Part shown: positions 54,858-63,999 of the stretch, piece after piece
How the letters are laid out: every line of letters starts with the position of its first letter
How positions within the stretch are numbered: position 1 is the first letter of the stretch
Origin: Pseudomonadota bacterium
GTDB taxonomy: Bacteria > Pseudomonadota > Gammaproteobacteria > Steroidobacterales > Steroidobacteraceae
Direction of reading: 5' to 3'
Assembly (NCBI GenBank): GCA_016704655.1
Contig: JADIZR010000009.1
Span: 62,001-126,000, forward strand
DNA: 64,000 nucleotides
Notes under the pieces: generated by a model
What the model was told of the DNA's origin: nothing
Databases searched by the model: none
Seen by the model: the letters and a program-made list of their open reading frames with translations, nothing else
Translations under genes and position numbers: made by a program

Positions 54858-56390
54858 CTATTCCGGCTTCGAATGGTGTTCGCGCAATTCACGCCGCAGG
54901 ATCTTGCCCGACGCATTGCGTGGCAGCGCGGCGACGAATTCGACGTACCTCGGTGTCTTGTAGGCCGCGATGCGCGCGCGCGCCCAGGCGATGATGCTGG
55001 CGGCCTCGGGATTCGTGCCGGGCTTCGCTACGACGATCGCCTTCACGGACTCACCCCATTTCGCATCGGGCACGCCGATCACGGCCACCTCGGCGACGTC
55101 CGGGTGGTCGTAGATCGCGATCTCGACCTCCGCCGGATAAACGTTCTCGCCGCCGGAGATGATCAGGTCCTTGATGCGGTCCTTGAGGAACAGATAGCCA
55201 TCGGCGTCGAGATAGCCGGCATCGCCCGTATGCAGCCAGCCTTCGCCGTCGATGGTCGCGGCGGTGGCCTGCGGCAGGTTGCGGTAACCGGTCATGTTGG
55301 CGAGCGAACGTGTCGCGATCTCGCCAATCTCTCCCGCCGGCAGCGGCTGGCCCGCGGGATCGAGAATGCGGAGTTCGACGCCGGGGAGTGGCTGGCCCAC
55401 TGACGCGAGCCGCGCGCCGCTCTCGGTTTCGTGGTCCTCAGGCCGCAGCGCGACGATCGCGCCCGCGGTCTCAGTCATGCCGTACATCTGCACGAAGCCG
55501 CAGCCGAACACCTCGATGCATTCGCGCAGCAGCGCAAGCGGCATGGGCGCTGCGCCGTAGCAGATGTACTTCACGAACGAGAAATCGGTGCTGCGCGCGC
55601 GTGGGTGCCGCACGGCGACCTGCATGGCTGTGGGCACCATGATGACTTTGTTGATGCGGTGCTGGACCATGAGTTCGAACACTGCGTGCGGATCGAATTC
55701 GCGCGTGATCACGCCGCTCGCGCCGTGCTCCAGCGACCAGAGTGCCCAGCCCGTGCCGCTCACGTGGGCGACCGGCATGGCGATCAGGCTGACATCAGTC
55801 TCTGCCCACGCGTACCACGGCGGCATCGTCGCCGGCGTCATCGCAGCGCGCAGGCCGAGGACGCTACGGTGGGAGAGCACTGCGCCCTTCGGCCGACCCG
55901 TGGTGCCCGACGTGTACATCTGCAGCAGGCCGTCGTCCCAGGCGGCCGTGCGGCCGCCGTCATGGTCTGGCTGGGTGTCACGCCAGTGCGCGTAGCCGTC
56001 GCCGGGTTCGCCGCAGATAATCGGCGCGACTCCACCGGCTGGCGCAGCCGCGGCGGCGAATTCCGGCTCGGCGATGACGAACTTCGCCTGCGAGTCGCCG
56101 AGGATGTAGGCGACTTCCGGTGCGGCCAGGCGCCAGTTGACCGGCACCATCACGGCGCCAGCTTTGATGGCACCCGCAAGAAATTCGAAATACGCCGCGC
56201 AGTTCTTGCCGACCCAGGCGACGCGATCTCCCGGGCGCACTCCCGCAGCCGCGAGCCCGTTCGCCACGCGGCAGGCGCGCGCATCGAGTTCCGCGTAGGT
56301 GAGGACCGCGTCACCGTAGCGCAGGGCGACCTTGGTGCCGCGCTCGCGTGCCAGGCGGCGCAGGATTGTGTCGAGGGTCGTGCCATTCAT
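54858..56390 (-). CDS. AMP-dependent acyl-CoA synthetase/ligase
   Basis: 510 residues: MYTSGTTGRPKGAVLSHRSV, YGAAPMPLALL, YGMTETAG, DRIKDLIISGGENVYPAEVE, PRNASGKILRREL. Closest in style to long-chain or cyclohexane/bile-acid type ligases, but the acid cannot be read from the motifs. Last gene of an SDR-VOC-ligase operon (30 bp after the VOC gene). Confidence 0.92.
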   Translation of the reverse strand: MNGTTLDTILRRLARERGTKVALRYGDAVLTYAELDARACRVANGLAAAGVRPGDRVAWVGKNCAAYFEFLAGAIKAGAVMVPVNWRLAAPEVAYILGDSQAKFVIAEPEFAAAAAPAGGVAPIICGEPGDGYAHWRDTQPDHDGGRTAAWDDGLLQMYTSGTTGRPKGAVLSHRSVLGLRAAMTPATMPPWYAWAETDVSLIAMPVAHVSGTGWALWSLEHGASGVITREFDPHAVFELMVQHRINKVIMVPTAMQVAVRHPRARSTDFSFVKYICYGAAPMPLALLRECIEVFGCGFVQMYGMTETAGAIVALRPEDHETESGARLASVGQPLPGVELRILDPAGQPLPAGEIGEIATRSLANMTGYRNLPQATAATIDGEGWLHTGDAGYLDADGYLFLKDRIKDLIISGGENVYPAEVEIAIYDHPDVAEVAVIGVPDAKWGESVKAIVVAKPGTNPEAASIIAWARARIAAYKTPRYVEFVAALPRNASGKILRRELREHHSKPE

Positions 56391-56420
56391 CCTGGGAAAT
56401 GCCCCATGCGGTGCGTTGCA

Positions 56421-56966
56421 TTAGAGTGAAAGTACGCGCACCGGGTCGCTGCCATCCCAACCGATCGAGGCCTTCTGGACCATCTTGTAGAAGCCCAGCA
56501 GGAAGTCGGTGCTGCAGTAAATTTCCTGCATATATCCGAAGAGCGGGCGCGTATCGATGAAGGCATACTCGATTCCGGTCGTGGTGCAGGCGCGCATGGC
56601 GGTCTCAAAGCCGGCGGCATTGTAGCGGCGCAGCTCCTCGTCGATGTCGTCGACGAAGGTGGCCTGGTGCTGGATGCCGGTCTGATCTGCGCGGTACATG
56701 TCGCGGAAGACCGAGGGGTAGTCGCCACCGTTCTGCTGATTCAGCTCCACCATGATGGGACCAGCCTGTCCGCAGGCGGCGCTGTGGTCGAGGAACGCCG
56801 GCTGGCCGCGATAGGTGCAGCTCTCCAGCCCAATGTGATGCAGGACGAAGAACGGCCCCCAGCCATAGAGCTTCGTCAGGCTGCGCGCAGCGGCCTCGAC
56901 GTCCGGGACGTGATAGGCAACCTGGACGATGGAACGAACCGGAATGGTAAGTGCTGGCTCTGCCAT
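56421..56966 (-). CDS. VOC-family protein (glyoxalase/methylmalonyl-CoA epimerase-like)
   Basis: 181 residues. Starts VRSIVQVAYHVPDVEAAARS with a first-strand His, then HHIGLESCTYRGQPAFLDHS and IQHQATFVDDIDEELRRYNA (second-module His), and ends around YMQEIYCSTDFLLGFYKMV (Glu). Two betaalphabetabetabeta modules with His/His/Glu metal ligands are plausible. VOC enzymes of this layout act as epimerases, dioxygenases or lyases. Placed between an SDR and a ligase. Confidence 0.82.
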   Translation of the reverse strand: MAEPALTIPVRSIVQVAYHVPDVEAAARSLTKLYGWGPFFVLHHIGLESCTYRGQPAFLDHSAACGQAGPIMVELNQQNGGDYPSVFRDMYRADQTGIQHQATFVDDIDEELRRYNAAGFETAMRACTTTGIEYAFIDTRPLFGYMQEIYCSTDFLLGFYKMVQKASIGWDGSDPVRVLSL

Positions 56967-57028
56967 GTTCGCTCCTGTCTTTGAGCTCCTGCGTCCTTCT
57001 TCACACCTGGCTGCGGGGTTGATCGCGA

Positions 57029-57832
57029 CTAGGTGAGCAGGTAGCCGCCATCGACTACGGTGGTGGTGCCGGAAACGTAATCCGCGAGTCCGCTGACCAG
57101 GAAGAGCGTCGCCCGGGCAATGTCATCGGGCCGGCCGCAACGGTGCAGGGGGAAGCGCTGCTCGCCGCCGCAGATGTCGAAGAGGTACTGGTCGGGGCCG
57201 ACACCTTTTTCTGCCGCCAGCGCTTCAATGCCCGGGGTGACGATGGTGCCGGGGATGATGGCGTTGACCAGGATCTTGTGGTCGGCGAGAGCCAGGGCCA
57301 TGGACTTGGCGAGGACGTTGACTCCCGCCTTGGCGGAGTCGTAGTGCGGCATGCCGTTGACGGGATGGATGGATGCCAGAGACGCGATATGAACGATCCT
57401 GCCGCCGTTGCTGGCCTTGATCATTACGCGGGCGGCGGCCTGCGAGAAAAAGAAGAGCCCACGCAGGTCGAGGTCGTGAAGTTTGTCCCAGTCCTCAGGG
57501 GTCATCTCCAGCAGTGAGATGGCGCTATAGATGCCGGCGTTGTTGATCAGGATGTCCAGCCGCCCGTAGTGCTCGAGCACCGTCTCGCAAACCTTCCTGG
57601 CGTCGTCGGTGGAAGAGGCATCGGCGAGCATGGCCTGGGCCTTGCCTCCGGCGGCGACGATGGCATCGGCCGTCCGCCGGGCGGCGGGGAAGTCGATGTC
57701 CATGACGATGATGGTGGCGCCTGCCTCGCCAAGCCGAAGGGCGATGCCCTGTCCGATACCGTTGCCGGCTCCGGTGACGATGGCCACCTGACCGCTGAGA
57801 TCAACAAGCTGAGCCACGGTGAGCCTTGACAT
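57029..57832 (-). CDS. Short-chain dehydrogenase/reductase (SDR)
   Basis: 267 residues: VTGAGNGIGQGIAL, Asp in IIVMDIDFP (NAD type), NNAGIYSAI, catalytic IASLAS and YDSAK, ending VDGGYLLT. Residues ~195-220 have an insertion (EALAAEKGVGPDQYLFDICG) before the usual IGRxGxPxDI motif, here FPLHRCGRPDDIARA. First intact gene of the SDR-VOC-ligase operon. Confidence 0.92.
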   Translation of the reverse strand: MSRLTVAQLVDLSGQVAIVTGAGNGIGQGIALRLGEAGATIIVMDIDFPAARRTADAIVAAGGKAQAMLADASSTDDARKVCETVLEHYGRLDILINNAGIYSAISLLEMTPEDWDKLHDLDLRGLFFFSQAAARVMIKASNGGRIVHIASLASIHPVNGMPHYDSAKAGVNVLAKSMALALADHKILVNAIIPGTIVTPGIEALAAEKGVGPDQYLFDICGGEQRFPLHRCGRPDDIARATLFLVSGLADYVSGTTTVVDGGYLLT

Positions 57833-57937
57833 TGGTGCTGCTTTCTCCTCGGAGGGAAGCGTACAGCTTCAACGAATTACAAACAGACGGCCTGCCCCCA
57901 AGCGCGGCCGCCAGGCCCGCGGCGGCAGAAACCAGGA

Positions 57938-58219
57938 TCAACGCATGCCATACGTGCGCACTCTGTCCATCAATCTGCAATAACCCTGGACCAGCCCTGG
58001 CGCGCCCGAAATCAGCAATGGGTAGGCCGTGCCCCGCATGGAAAGCGACTCGATGATGCTCAGGCCCACGCCGCCACGCGCACGTGCCACGTGGTACTCG
58101 ATCAATCTATCGCTGATGGTGCCGCCGCCGAAGCCCGTGCCGTGCGCCGTGCGAACGATTCGGTTGCGCACCGTCAGGGGTCCCATCGTGATCGGCTCAA
58201 GTATCCTCTTCAAGTTCAT
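57938..58219 (-). pseudogene. Truncated NADH:flavin oxidoreductase (Old Yellow Enzyme/2,4-dienoyl-CoA reductase-like)
   Basis: Only 93 residues: MNLKRILEPITMGPLTVRNR, then IVRTAHGTGFGGGTISDRLI and HVARARGGVGLSIIESLSM, ending RVRTYGMR then stop. This is the start of the FMN barrel of a family whose full members are about 370-680 residues. The rest of the barrel and any Fe-S/flavodoxin-like domains are missing and no continuation is seen before the SDR at 57832. A deletion of the 3' part is likely. Confidence 0.8.
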
Positions 58220-58367
58220 TGCTTTCGGCCTGTCGTATTGCGCAGCGGTTCGAGCATGCTCCCCCAAATCCGCGCCTCACGCGGCGCAGGCCTGTCGCTG
58301 AGTCGCTTGATCTGGCAGCGGGGCGCTTCAACACTCGGTATTCTATTCACTCAAACGGAGTGCAGAC

Positions 58368-59186
58368 ATGTCACCTAGCGATTGCCAAAAGCGACTTTCG
58401 GGGAAAAGCGGGCTGATCAGTGGTGGCGCACGAGGAATCGGAGCGGCTATAGCTGAAGTCCTGGCAGCCTCCGGTGCGGCGGTCATGGTCACCGATGTTC
58501 TCGAGGACCTGGGCAAAGCTGTTGTAGAAAGGATCCGTGAATCCGGCGGGCAGGCGCGCTTTCATCGCCTGGATGTGACCGACGAATCGCAGTGGGCGAC
58601 AGCCGTGTCGGAAACTATCGAATCTTTTGGCGGACTCGATTTCGTGGTCAACAACGCCGGAGTCGAGCTCATCGAGCTTGTGGTCGACACTGATTTTGAG
58701 AAATGGTGCAGGCTGCAGGATGTCAATTCGGACGGAGTGTTCCTGGGAACGAAGCACGCCATTCGTGCCATGAAGCCCGGCGGCGCCGCGGGGAAAGGGG
58801 GCGCAATCGTCAACCTGTCGTCCGTCGGTGGCCTGGTGGGCTCGTTTGCGACCAGCGCGTACAGTTCCTCCAAGGGCCTCGTGCGCACCTTTACAAAGGC
58901 AGCCGCCGTCGAGTGCGGAAATCTCCGGTACGGCATCCGGGTCAATTCCGTTCATCCGGGCATGATTCGCACCCCGATGATTGAAGAATTCTTCAACCGC
59001 TTCGTGGAGCTGGGTCTGTTTGGCACCACGCAGGAGGCGGAGGCGGCAACGGTGGCGGCCCATCCTATTGGTTATGTCGGCGAACCGGAGGACGTGGCCC
59101 ACGCGGTGGCCTACCTGGTATCCAGCGAGAGCCGTTTCATGACCGGGGCCGAATTGGTGCTCGACGGCGGCTATACCGCTCAATGA
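58368..59186 (+). CDS. Short-chain dehydrogenase/reductase (SDR), PGG-GKG subgroup
   Basis: 272 residues: SGGARGIGAAIAE, Asp in VMVTDVLED, NNAGVELIEL, catalytic LSSVGG and YSSSK, ending LDGGYTAQ. It has AMKPGGAAGKGGAIVNLSS, the same loop as the SDR at 33583 and the next gene. GGAG lies upstream of ATG 58368. It overlaps the next SDR by four bases. Confidence 0.92.
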   Translation: MSPSDCQKRLSGKSGLISGGARGIGAAIAEVLAASGAAVMVTDVLEDLGKAVVERIRESGGQARFHRLDVTDESQWATAVSETIESFGGLDFVVNNAGVELIELVVDTDFEKWCRLQDVNSDGVFLGTKHAIRAMKPGGAAGKGGAIVNLSSVGGLVGSFATSAYSSSKGLVRTFTKAAAVECGNLRYGIRVNSVHPGMIRTPMIEEFFNRFVELGLFGTTQEAEAATVAAHPIGYVGEPEDVAHAVAYLVSSESRFMTGAELVLDGGYTAQ

Positions 59187-60037
59187 CGCGCCTGGACAGG
59201 AAATTGAAAATGAACGAACGACTCCAGCGAGAGTTCAGCCTGGTTGGAAAAGTGGCGATGGTGACGGGTGCGGCGCGGCACGACGGCATCGGAGCGGCTT
59301 GCGCACAGGCCCTGGCCGACGCCGGGGCCAAGGTGGTGGTCGCCGATGTCATGGACGAACAGGGTCGACAGGTCGCGGACAGCATCAATGCCGCGGGCGG
59401 CTCAGCGGTCTACATGCATCTGGACGTGCGATCAGAAGCCGCATGGATGCGGGCAATTGCCGATACTGTGCACGCACTGGGTGGATTCGACGTCCTGGTC
59501 AATAACGCAGGCACTACAGGGAACGGCCTCATCGAAGATCTCCCACTTGCGGAGTGGAAGAGGGTGCGGAGCATCAACCTGGACGGGGTTTTCCTGGGGA
59601 CCAAGCAGGGTATTGTCGCCATGAGGCCGGGCGGGGTCGCCGGTAAGGGCGTGGCCATCATCAATATGGGCTCGGTCACTTCACTGGTGGGCGTTGCCAG
59701 TTCCTCCTCCTACGTCGGTTGCAAGGGAGGCGTCCGGCTTCTGACCAAGTGCGCCGCCATCGAATGCGGTCGGCTGGAATACAACATCCGCGTCAATACC
59801 ATGGTGCCCGGGTTTATCGAAACCGGCTTGCTGAAGGACGGCTGTCAGAACATGGTTGATCAGGGACTCGTCCAGAGCGTGGAGGAGATCCGGGAGTTGT
59901 TCCGATCAGGCCATCCCATCGGCCGGATCGGCCGGCCGATGGAAATCGGCATGGGCGTCTGCTTCCTTGCCTCCGACGCCAGTTCGTTCATAACCGGGGC
60001 CGATCTGGTTGTCGATGGCGGCTACACGGCCCAGTAG
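59183..60037 (+). CDS. Short-chain dehydrogenase/reductase (SDR), PGG-GKG subgroup
   Basis: 284 residues: VTGAARHDGIGAACAQ (two extra residues, HD, in the Gly loop), Asp in VVVADVMDE, NNAGTTGNGL, catalytic MGSVTS and YVGCK, ending VDGGYTAQ. Carries AMRPGGVAGKGVAIINM. Tandem to the previous SDR, with which it may act in sequence on two positions or stereoisomers of one substrate. ATG 59210 within MNERLQREFSLVG is an alternative start. Confidence 0.92.
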   Translation: MTRLDRKLKMNERLQREFSLVGKVAMVTGAARHDGIGAACAQALADAGAKVVVADVMDEQGRQVADSINAAGGSAVYMHLDVRSEAAWMRAIADTVHALGGFDVLVNNAGTTGNGLIEDLPLAEWKRVRSINLDGVFLGTKQGIVAMRPGGVAGKGVAIINMGSVTSLVGVASSSSYVGCKGGVRLLTKCAAIECGRLEYNIRVNTMVPGFIETGLLKDGCQNMVDQGLVQSVEEIRELFRSGHPIGRIGRPMEIGMGVCFLASDASSFITGADLVVDGGYTAQ

Positions 60038-60053
60038 CGTCCGCCAGAAGATT

Positions 60054-61703
60054 TCAGCCCGATGCTGTTGCCGCATGACGGCCGGCGATGAAGCCGAAGG
60101 TCATGCCCGGCCCCAAGGTGCCGCCCGCCCCGCCATAGACATTCACCAGGACGGCGGCCATGGCGTTGCCGGCCGCGTAGAGCCCTTGAATGGGTTCGTT
60201 GTTCCAGTCGAGCACCTGGGCGTTGCCATTGGTTTTTGGACCGCCGCCGGTACCCAGCGCGCCCGCTTCCATTTTGACGGCGTAGAACGGCGCCTGATCC
60301 AACACGCCGAGAGTGCAGTGAGGCGGCTTGACGGACTGATCGCCCCAGAAACACCAGTTATCGTAGGTGGTGTCACCGCGATTGAAGTCGTCATCATGGC
60401 CCTTGCGGACCATGCCATTGAAGCGCGCAACGGTTTCCTTGAGCCCCTTGGGGTCGATCCCCGCGATGCCCGCAAGTTCTTCGAGCCAGTTGCCTTTCAT
60501 CACGTACGACGGGTCGGGTTGTCCCCGCCGGGCATTAAAGATGCGGTACTTGTCGCGGTAGCGCTGGTCGATGATCAGCCAGTAAGGCAGGTGGGTGTAG
60601 GTATGGGTACCGGCATCAAACGCGTGCAACGCCTGGCCGAGCGCATTGTAGTTAGCTGCTTCGTTCACGAAGCGCTTGCCCGCACGATTCACCAGGATCG
60701 CGCCGGGGCGCGCACGCTCATCCGAACCCAGTAGGTAATTTGGCTTGGCATCGCGGTGTTCCACTTTCTTCTCGAGAACAGACTGCATCCACCAGGCGTT
60801 CTGCATGTTGCCGAGTTTCGCCCCGGCTTCGATGGCCATCAGCAATCCATCGCCCTCATTTTCGGGAACACTGACGGGACCCGTGAGCGGCCCGCGCAGG
60901 AACGTGTCGACCAACTCCTTGTTCCATTCGAAGCCGCCCGTGGCGATGACCACGCCCTGGCGGGCGCGCACGCGGATTTCACCGTCACTGCGCTCGGCGA
61001 CGACGCCGATCACGCGACCGCCGTCCTTGATGAGGTGGCGCGCGCGTGTTTCAAATTGAATGGGAATCCTGCGATCCAGGATGGCTTTGTACAGCGCGCC
61101 GATCAGGGCCTGGCCCAGGCCGCGATAATCGTGTTTCTCGCGATACGCGAGCGTTTCGGCGTCCAGAGTGCCATTCACCGATTCCATCAGGCTGCCACGC
61201 ACCTGGTATGCCATTTTGGTCGGATTGACGCGCGTCGCCAGGCTGCCGAGCTGCTCGAACGAAAACGCTTCGTTATCCAACGAGCGACCACCTTCGGTCT
61301 TTGCGCCCGGTGCATAAGGTTGATAATCGGGGAAGCCCGTATAGGTGAAAAGGCGAACCGGCGTCCTGTCCGCGAAGTGGCGGATCATTTCGGGGCCGCT
61401 CTCCATGAAGGCGGCGAGCGTTTCCGGATCGAGCTTGCCCGGCGCCAGGCTGTCGAGATAAGCGACGATGTCTTCGTCAGAATCTGGAACGCCCGCCTCG
61501 AGCTGATAATGATTGTTCGGGACCCAAAGCATGCCGCCCGACATCGCGGTGGTGCCGCCGACCATGCCGGATTTCTCGAGCACCACGACCTCTTTGGCCC
61601 CGAAGTCGTGCGCGGAAATGGCGGCCGTCAGGGCGGCGCCCCCGGAGCCGAGAACGACGACGTCGTATTCCATATCCCATTTCACAGGATCAGCGCTCAT
61701 CAC
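60054..61703 (-). CDS. FAD-dependent oxidoreductase, 3-ketosteroid dehydrogenase (KstD)-like
   Basis: 549 residues of the succinate-dehydrogenase/fumarate-reductase flavoprotein family. FAD loop DVVVLGSGGAALTAAISAHD, then LEKSGMVGGTTAMSGGMLWV, GVVIATGGFEWNKEL, and the C-terminal LYAAGNAMAAVLVNVYGGAG then GTLGPGMTFGFIAGRHAA. The last blocks match the pattern of 3-ketosteroid-delta1/delta4 dehydrogenases (Tyr-x-GAG-T-GP-MTFGY). It would introduce a C=C bond next to a ring ketone. Steroid as substrate is inference. ATG 61703 is preceded by GGAGAG. Confidence 0.88.
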   Translation of the reverse strand: MMSADPVKWDMEYDVVVLGSGGAALTAAISAHDFGAKEVVVLEKSGMVGGTTAMSGGMLWVPNNHYQLEAGVPDSDEDIVAYLDSLAPGKLDPETLAAFMESGPEMIRHFADRTPVRLFTYTGFPDYQPYAPGAKTEGGRSLDNEAFSFEQLGSLATRVNPTKMAYQVRGSLMESVNGTLDAETLAYREKHDYRGLGQALIGALYKAILDRRIPIQFETRARHLIKDGGRVIGVVAERSDGEIRVRARQGVVIATGGFEWNKELVDTFLRGPLTGPVSVPENEGDGLLMAIEAGAKLGNMQNAWWMQSVLEKKVEHRDAKPNYLLGSDERARPGAILVNRAGKRFVNEAANYNALGQALHAFDAGTHTYTHLPYWLIIDQRYRDKYRIFNARRGQPDPSYVMKGNWLEELAGIAGIDPKGLKETVARFNGMVRKGHDDDFNRGDTTYDNWCFWGDQSVKPPHCTLGVLDQAPFYAVKMEAGALGTGGGPKTNGNAQVLDWNNEPIQGLYAAGNAMAAVLVNVYGGAGGTLGPGMTFGFIAGRHAATASG

Positions 61704-61777
61704 TCTCTCCAGGACGGAACTGCAGCCCCGCTGCGCACTTAAGCGAGGCCAATGCGTGCGCGAGTCCCGCCGTCAAC

Positions 61778-62548
61778 TCAACGATTGATGAACCCCGCAT
61801 CCACTGGCAATGTGATGCCGGTGACGTAGGACGAAAGGTCTGAGGCCAGCCACAGGCTGGCCTGGGCCACTTCCACGGGCTTGCCGAAGCGATTGAACAA
61901 GGTAAAAGCGGGGGCCAGGTCTTCGTCTGCGGCGCCCAGAAGATCGACGGCGGCGCGCAGCATCGGCGTCTCGATGGCTCCGGGTGCCACGGCGTTGACC
62001 CGAATCAGGTGCGGAGCGCAATCCAGCGCCGCAACCTTGGTCAGTCCAACGACTCCGTGCTTGGCCGCCACGTAGGCACTGTTCCTGGGCTGGGGCCGGA
62101 ACGCACTGCAGGATGCGATATTGACGATTGAGCCCTTGATGTTCTGGCGCATCATCTCGGCAGTTTCGTACTTCAGGCACAGTGCAACGCCTTTCAGGTC
62201 TACCGCGAAGACCCTGTCGAGTTCGGCTTCGTCGAGTTCCCATATGACGTGCGTATCCGGCGAAACGGCAGCATTGTTCACCGCGACGTGCAGGGCGCCA
62301 TATTCCTTGACCGCCCTCTCGACCATCGACTTCACGTCGTCCGCTTTCGACACATCAGTTCGGTGGAAGCAGGCTTCGCCGCCCATGGCGCGAATGTCCG
62401 CGACCACCTTTTCGCCCAGGTCTCGATTCACGTCCGCGACAACCACGCTGGCGCCGGCCTCTGCAAACAGCTTGGCCGTGGCGGCCCCCATTCCCATGGC
62501 AGCGCCGGTGACGATGGCTACCTTGCCTTTCAAACTGGGTAAATTCAT
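61778..62548 (-). CDS. Short-chain dehydrogenase/reductase (SDR)
   Basis: 256 residues: VTGAAMGMGAATAK, Asp in VVVADVNRD, NNAAVSPDTH, catalytic IASCSAF and YVAAK, ending VDAGFINR. Between the second carboxyltransferase and the KstD-like gene on the same strand; likely one operon. Confidence 0.92.
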   Translation of the reverse strand: MNLPSLKGKVAIVTGAAMGMGAATAKLFAEAGASVVVADVNRDLGEKVVADIRAMGGEACFHRTDVSKADDVKSMVERAVKEYGALHVAVNNAAVSPDTHVIWELDEAELDRVFAVDLKGVALCLKYETAEMMRQNIKGSIVNIASCSAFRPQPRNSAYVAAKHGVVGLTKVAALDCAPHLIRVNAVAPGAIETPMLRAAVDLLGAADEDLAPAFTLFNRFGKPVEVAQASLWLASDLSSYVTGITLPVDAGFINR

Positions 62549-62619
62549 GGTTTACGCACGTCCCACGATTGACTTCGGCTTATCGGGTTCCCGGTCGCAG
62601 CCGGCTGGCGGATGCCCGG

Positions 62620-63999
62620 TCATTCCTGACGAAAATCGAAATAGGTGTTGCCCTTGCGCAGCTGCAGCCGACTGATGTCCCGGTCCTTGCTCAGCTCCGT
62701 GAGCAGCAGCGTCAACGGCTCCTTGCCGGTGTAGTACGACTTCGGGGACCGGATCTTCTTGGTCTCCGTGTCGCCCCGCATGATGTGGAACAGCCAGAAG
62801 TCGTCGTCGGACGCGTTCGTCATGCCGTAACTCGCCCGCAGCTTGGCGACAGAACCTTCTTCTGCCGCGACCGCCTGTCTCCTTTCGTATCGTTCCTTCA
62901 GCTTCTTCGCATTCGGGTGGCTCAGGAACCGGTCCTTGATCTCCGGCTTCATCCACGGAACGCCAGCGTCTTCCCATCCCCAGACGCCGAGCGCTGTCTC
63001 GATCATGGCGTCGAGCACCTCCTTGTAGCGCTCGCCGGTCGCGACGTTCACGGCGGCCTGCGAAACGATGAACTGTGACGCCGGCGTGATCATGATCGGA
63101 TTACCGAGGTCGTCGATGATCCTGACGACTTCGTCGAGCACCTCGTCCAGCTTGTGGCCGATCTTGAGCTGCTCCAGCTGGGACCGCAGGTTGGAGATGA
63201 CGCCCCCGGGGATCTGGTGGGAATAGACGCCGTGGTCGTACTCGAGCGGGACCCCGACCGGCAGGCCCTCGATCTTCGCGATGCGGTTCAGCTTCTCCTC
63301 GACGACCTTGAGCGCGTCGGCATTGGTGATGTTGTGCTTCAGCCCCAGCACCTTGGCATTGTGCATGGCGTTGAAGATCGAAATGTGCGAGGAGCCGGAG
63401 GCCAGCGGCGGGACGCATGTGTGCACGCCGTTCACGCCCAGCTTCATGGCTTCCACCACCACCAGGCCCTGGTAGGTGCTCATGCCGTGCGTGTGGAGGT
63501 CGATGTGCGTGCCTTTCGCCTCCTTCTGGATCGCCGGCAGGAGCGTGCGGATCCGGTCGAGCGACAGCAATCCGCCCGCATCCTTGAGCCAGAGGGCTTC
63601 CGGCTTGTATTGCTCCACGATGCGCTTGGTCAGGTTCGCGTAATACTCATCCGTCGTGCGGGGCGAGGGGTAGTAGCAGATGCAGGGCTGAAACTCGAGC
63701 CCCATCTCCCGCACCATGGGGACGACCCACGGGAAGTAACGGTCGAGTTCGTTGCGGGTGTTCGCCATGTAGAACATGCGTTTGCACCCGGTTGCCTCCG
63801 CGGTCTTCCGGTAGTACTCGCGTATGATTGCACGCGGATCACTCTCGCCCAGCAGGTCGAGGCAATCCATGATCACCTGGGTTTTCTTGGTCCTGGTGAT
63901 CTTGCGCTTGAACAGGCGGGCGATCTCCCAGGGATTCTCCTGGAAGAACCGAACCTGCATCTTGGCGTTCATCGCGTTGACCGGCAGCTCGATGCAGCT
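62620..63999 (-). CDS. Carboxyltransferase subunit, second copy (5' end beyond the window)
   Basis: At least 459 residues; the frame runs off the window edge through ELPVNAMNAKMQVRFFQENP. Closely similar to the protein at 34985: CICYYPSPRTTDEYYANLTK, WLKDAGGLLS, DLHTHGMSTYQG, EYDHGVYSHQIPGGVISNL and the end LQLRKGNTYFDFRQE all have direct counterparts there. The altered LHTHGMST motif is kept. The first ~130 visible residues differ most between copies. Followed by an SDR and the KstD-like gene; its biotin carrier and carboxylase are not in the window. Confidence 0.9.
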   Translation of the reverse strand, partial: SCIELPVNAMNAKMQVRFFQENPWEIARLFKRKITRTKKTQVIMDCLDLLGESDPRAIIREYYRKTAEATGCKRMFYMANTRNELDRYFPWVVPMVREMGLEFQPCICYYPSPRTTDEYYANLTKRIVEQYKPEALWLKDAGGLLSLDRIRTLLPAIQKEAKGTHIDLHTHGMSTYQGLVVVEAMKLGVNGVHTCVPPLASGSSHISIFNAMHNAKVLGLKHNITNADALKVVEEKLNRIAKIEGLPVGVPLEYDHGVYSHQIPGGVISNLRSQLEQLKIGHKLDEVLDEVVRIIDDLGNPIMITPASQFIVSQAAVNVATGERYKEVLDAMIETALGVWGWEDAGVPWMKPEIKDRFLSHPNAKKLKERYERRQAVAAEEGSVAKLRASYGMTNASDDDFWLFHIMRGDTETKKIRSPKSYYTGKEPLTLLLTELSKDRDISRLQLRKGNTYFDFRQE

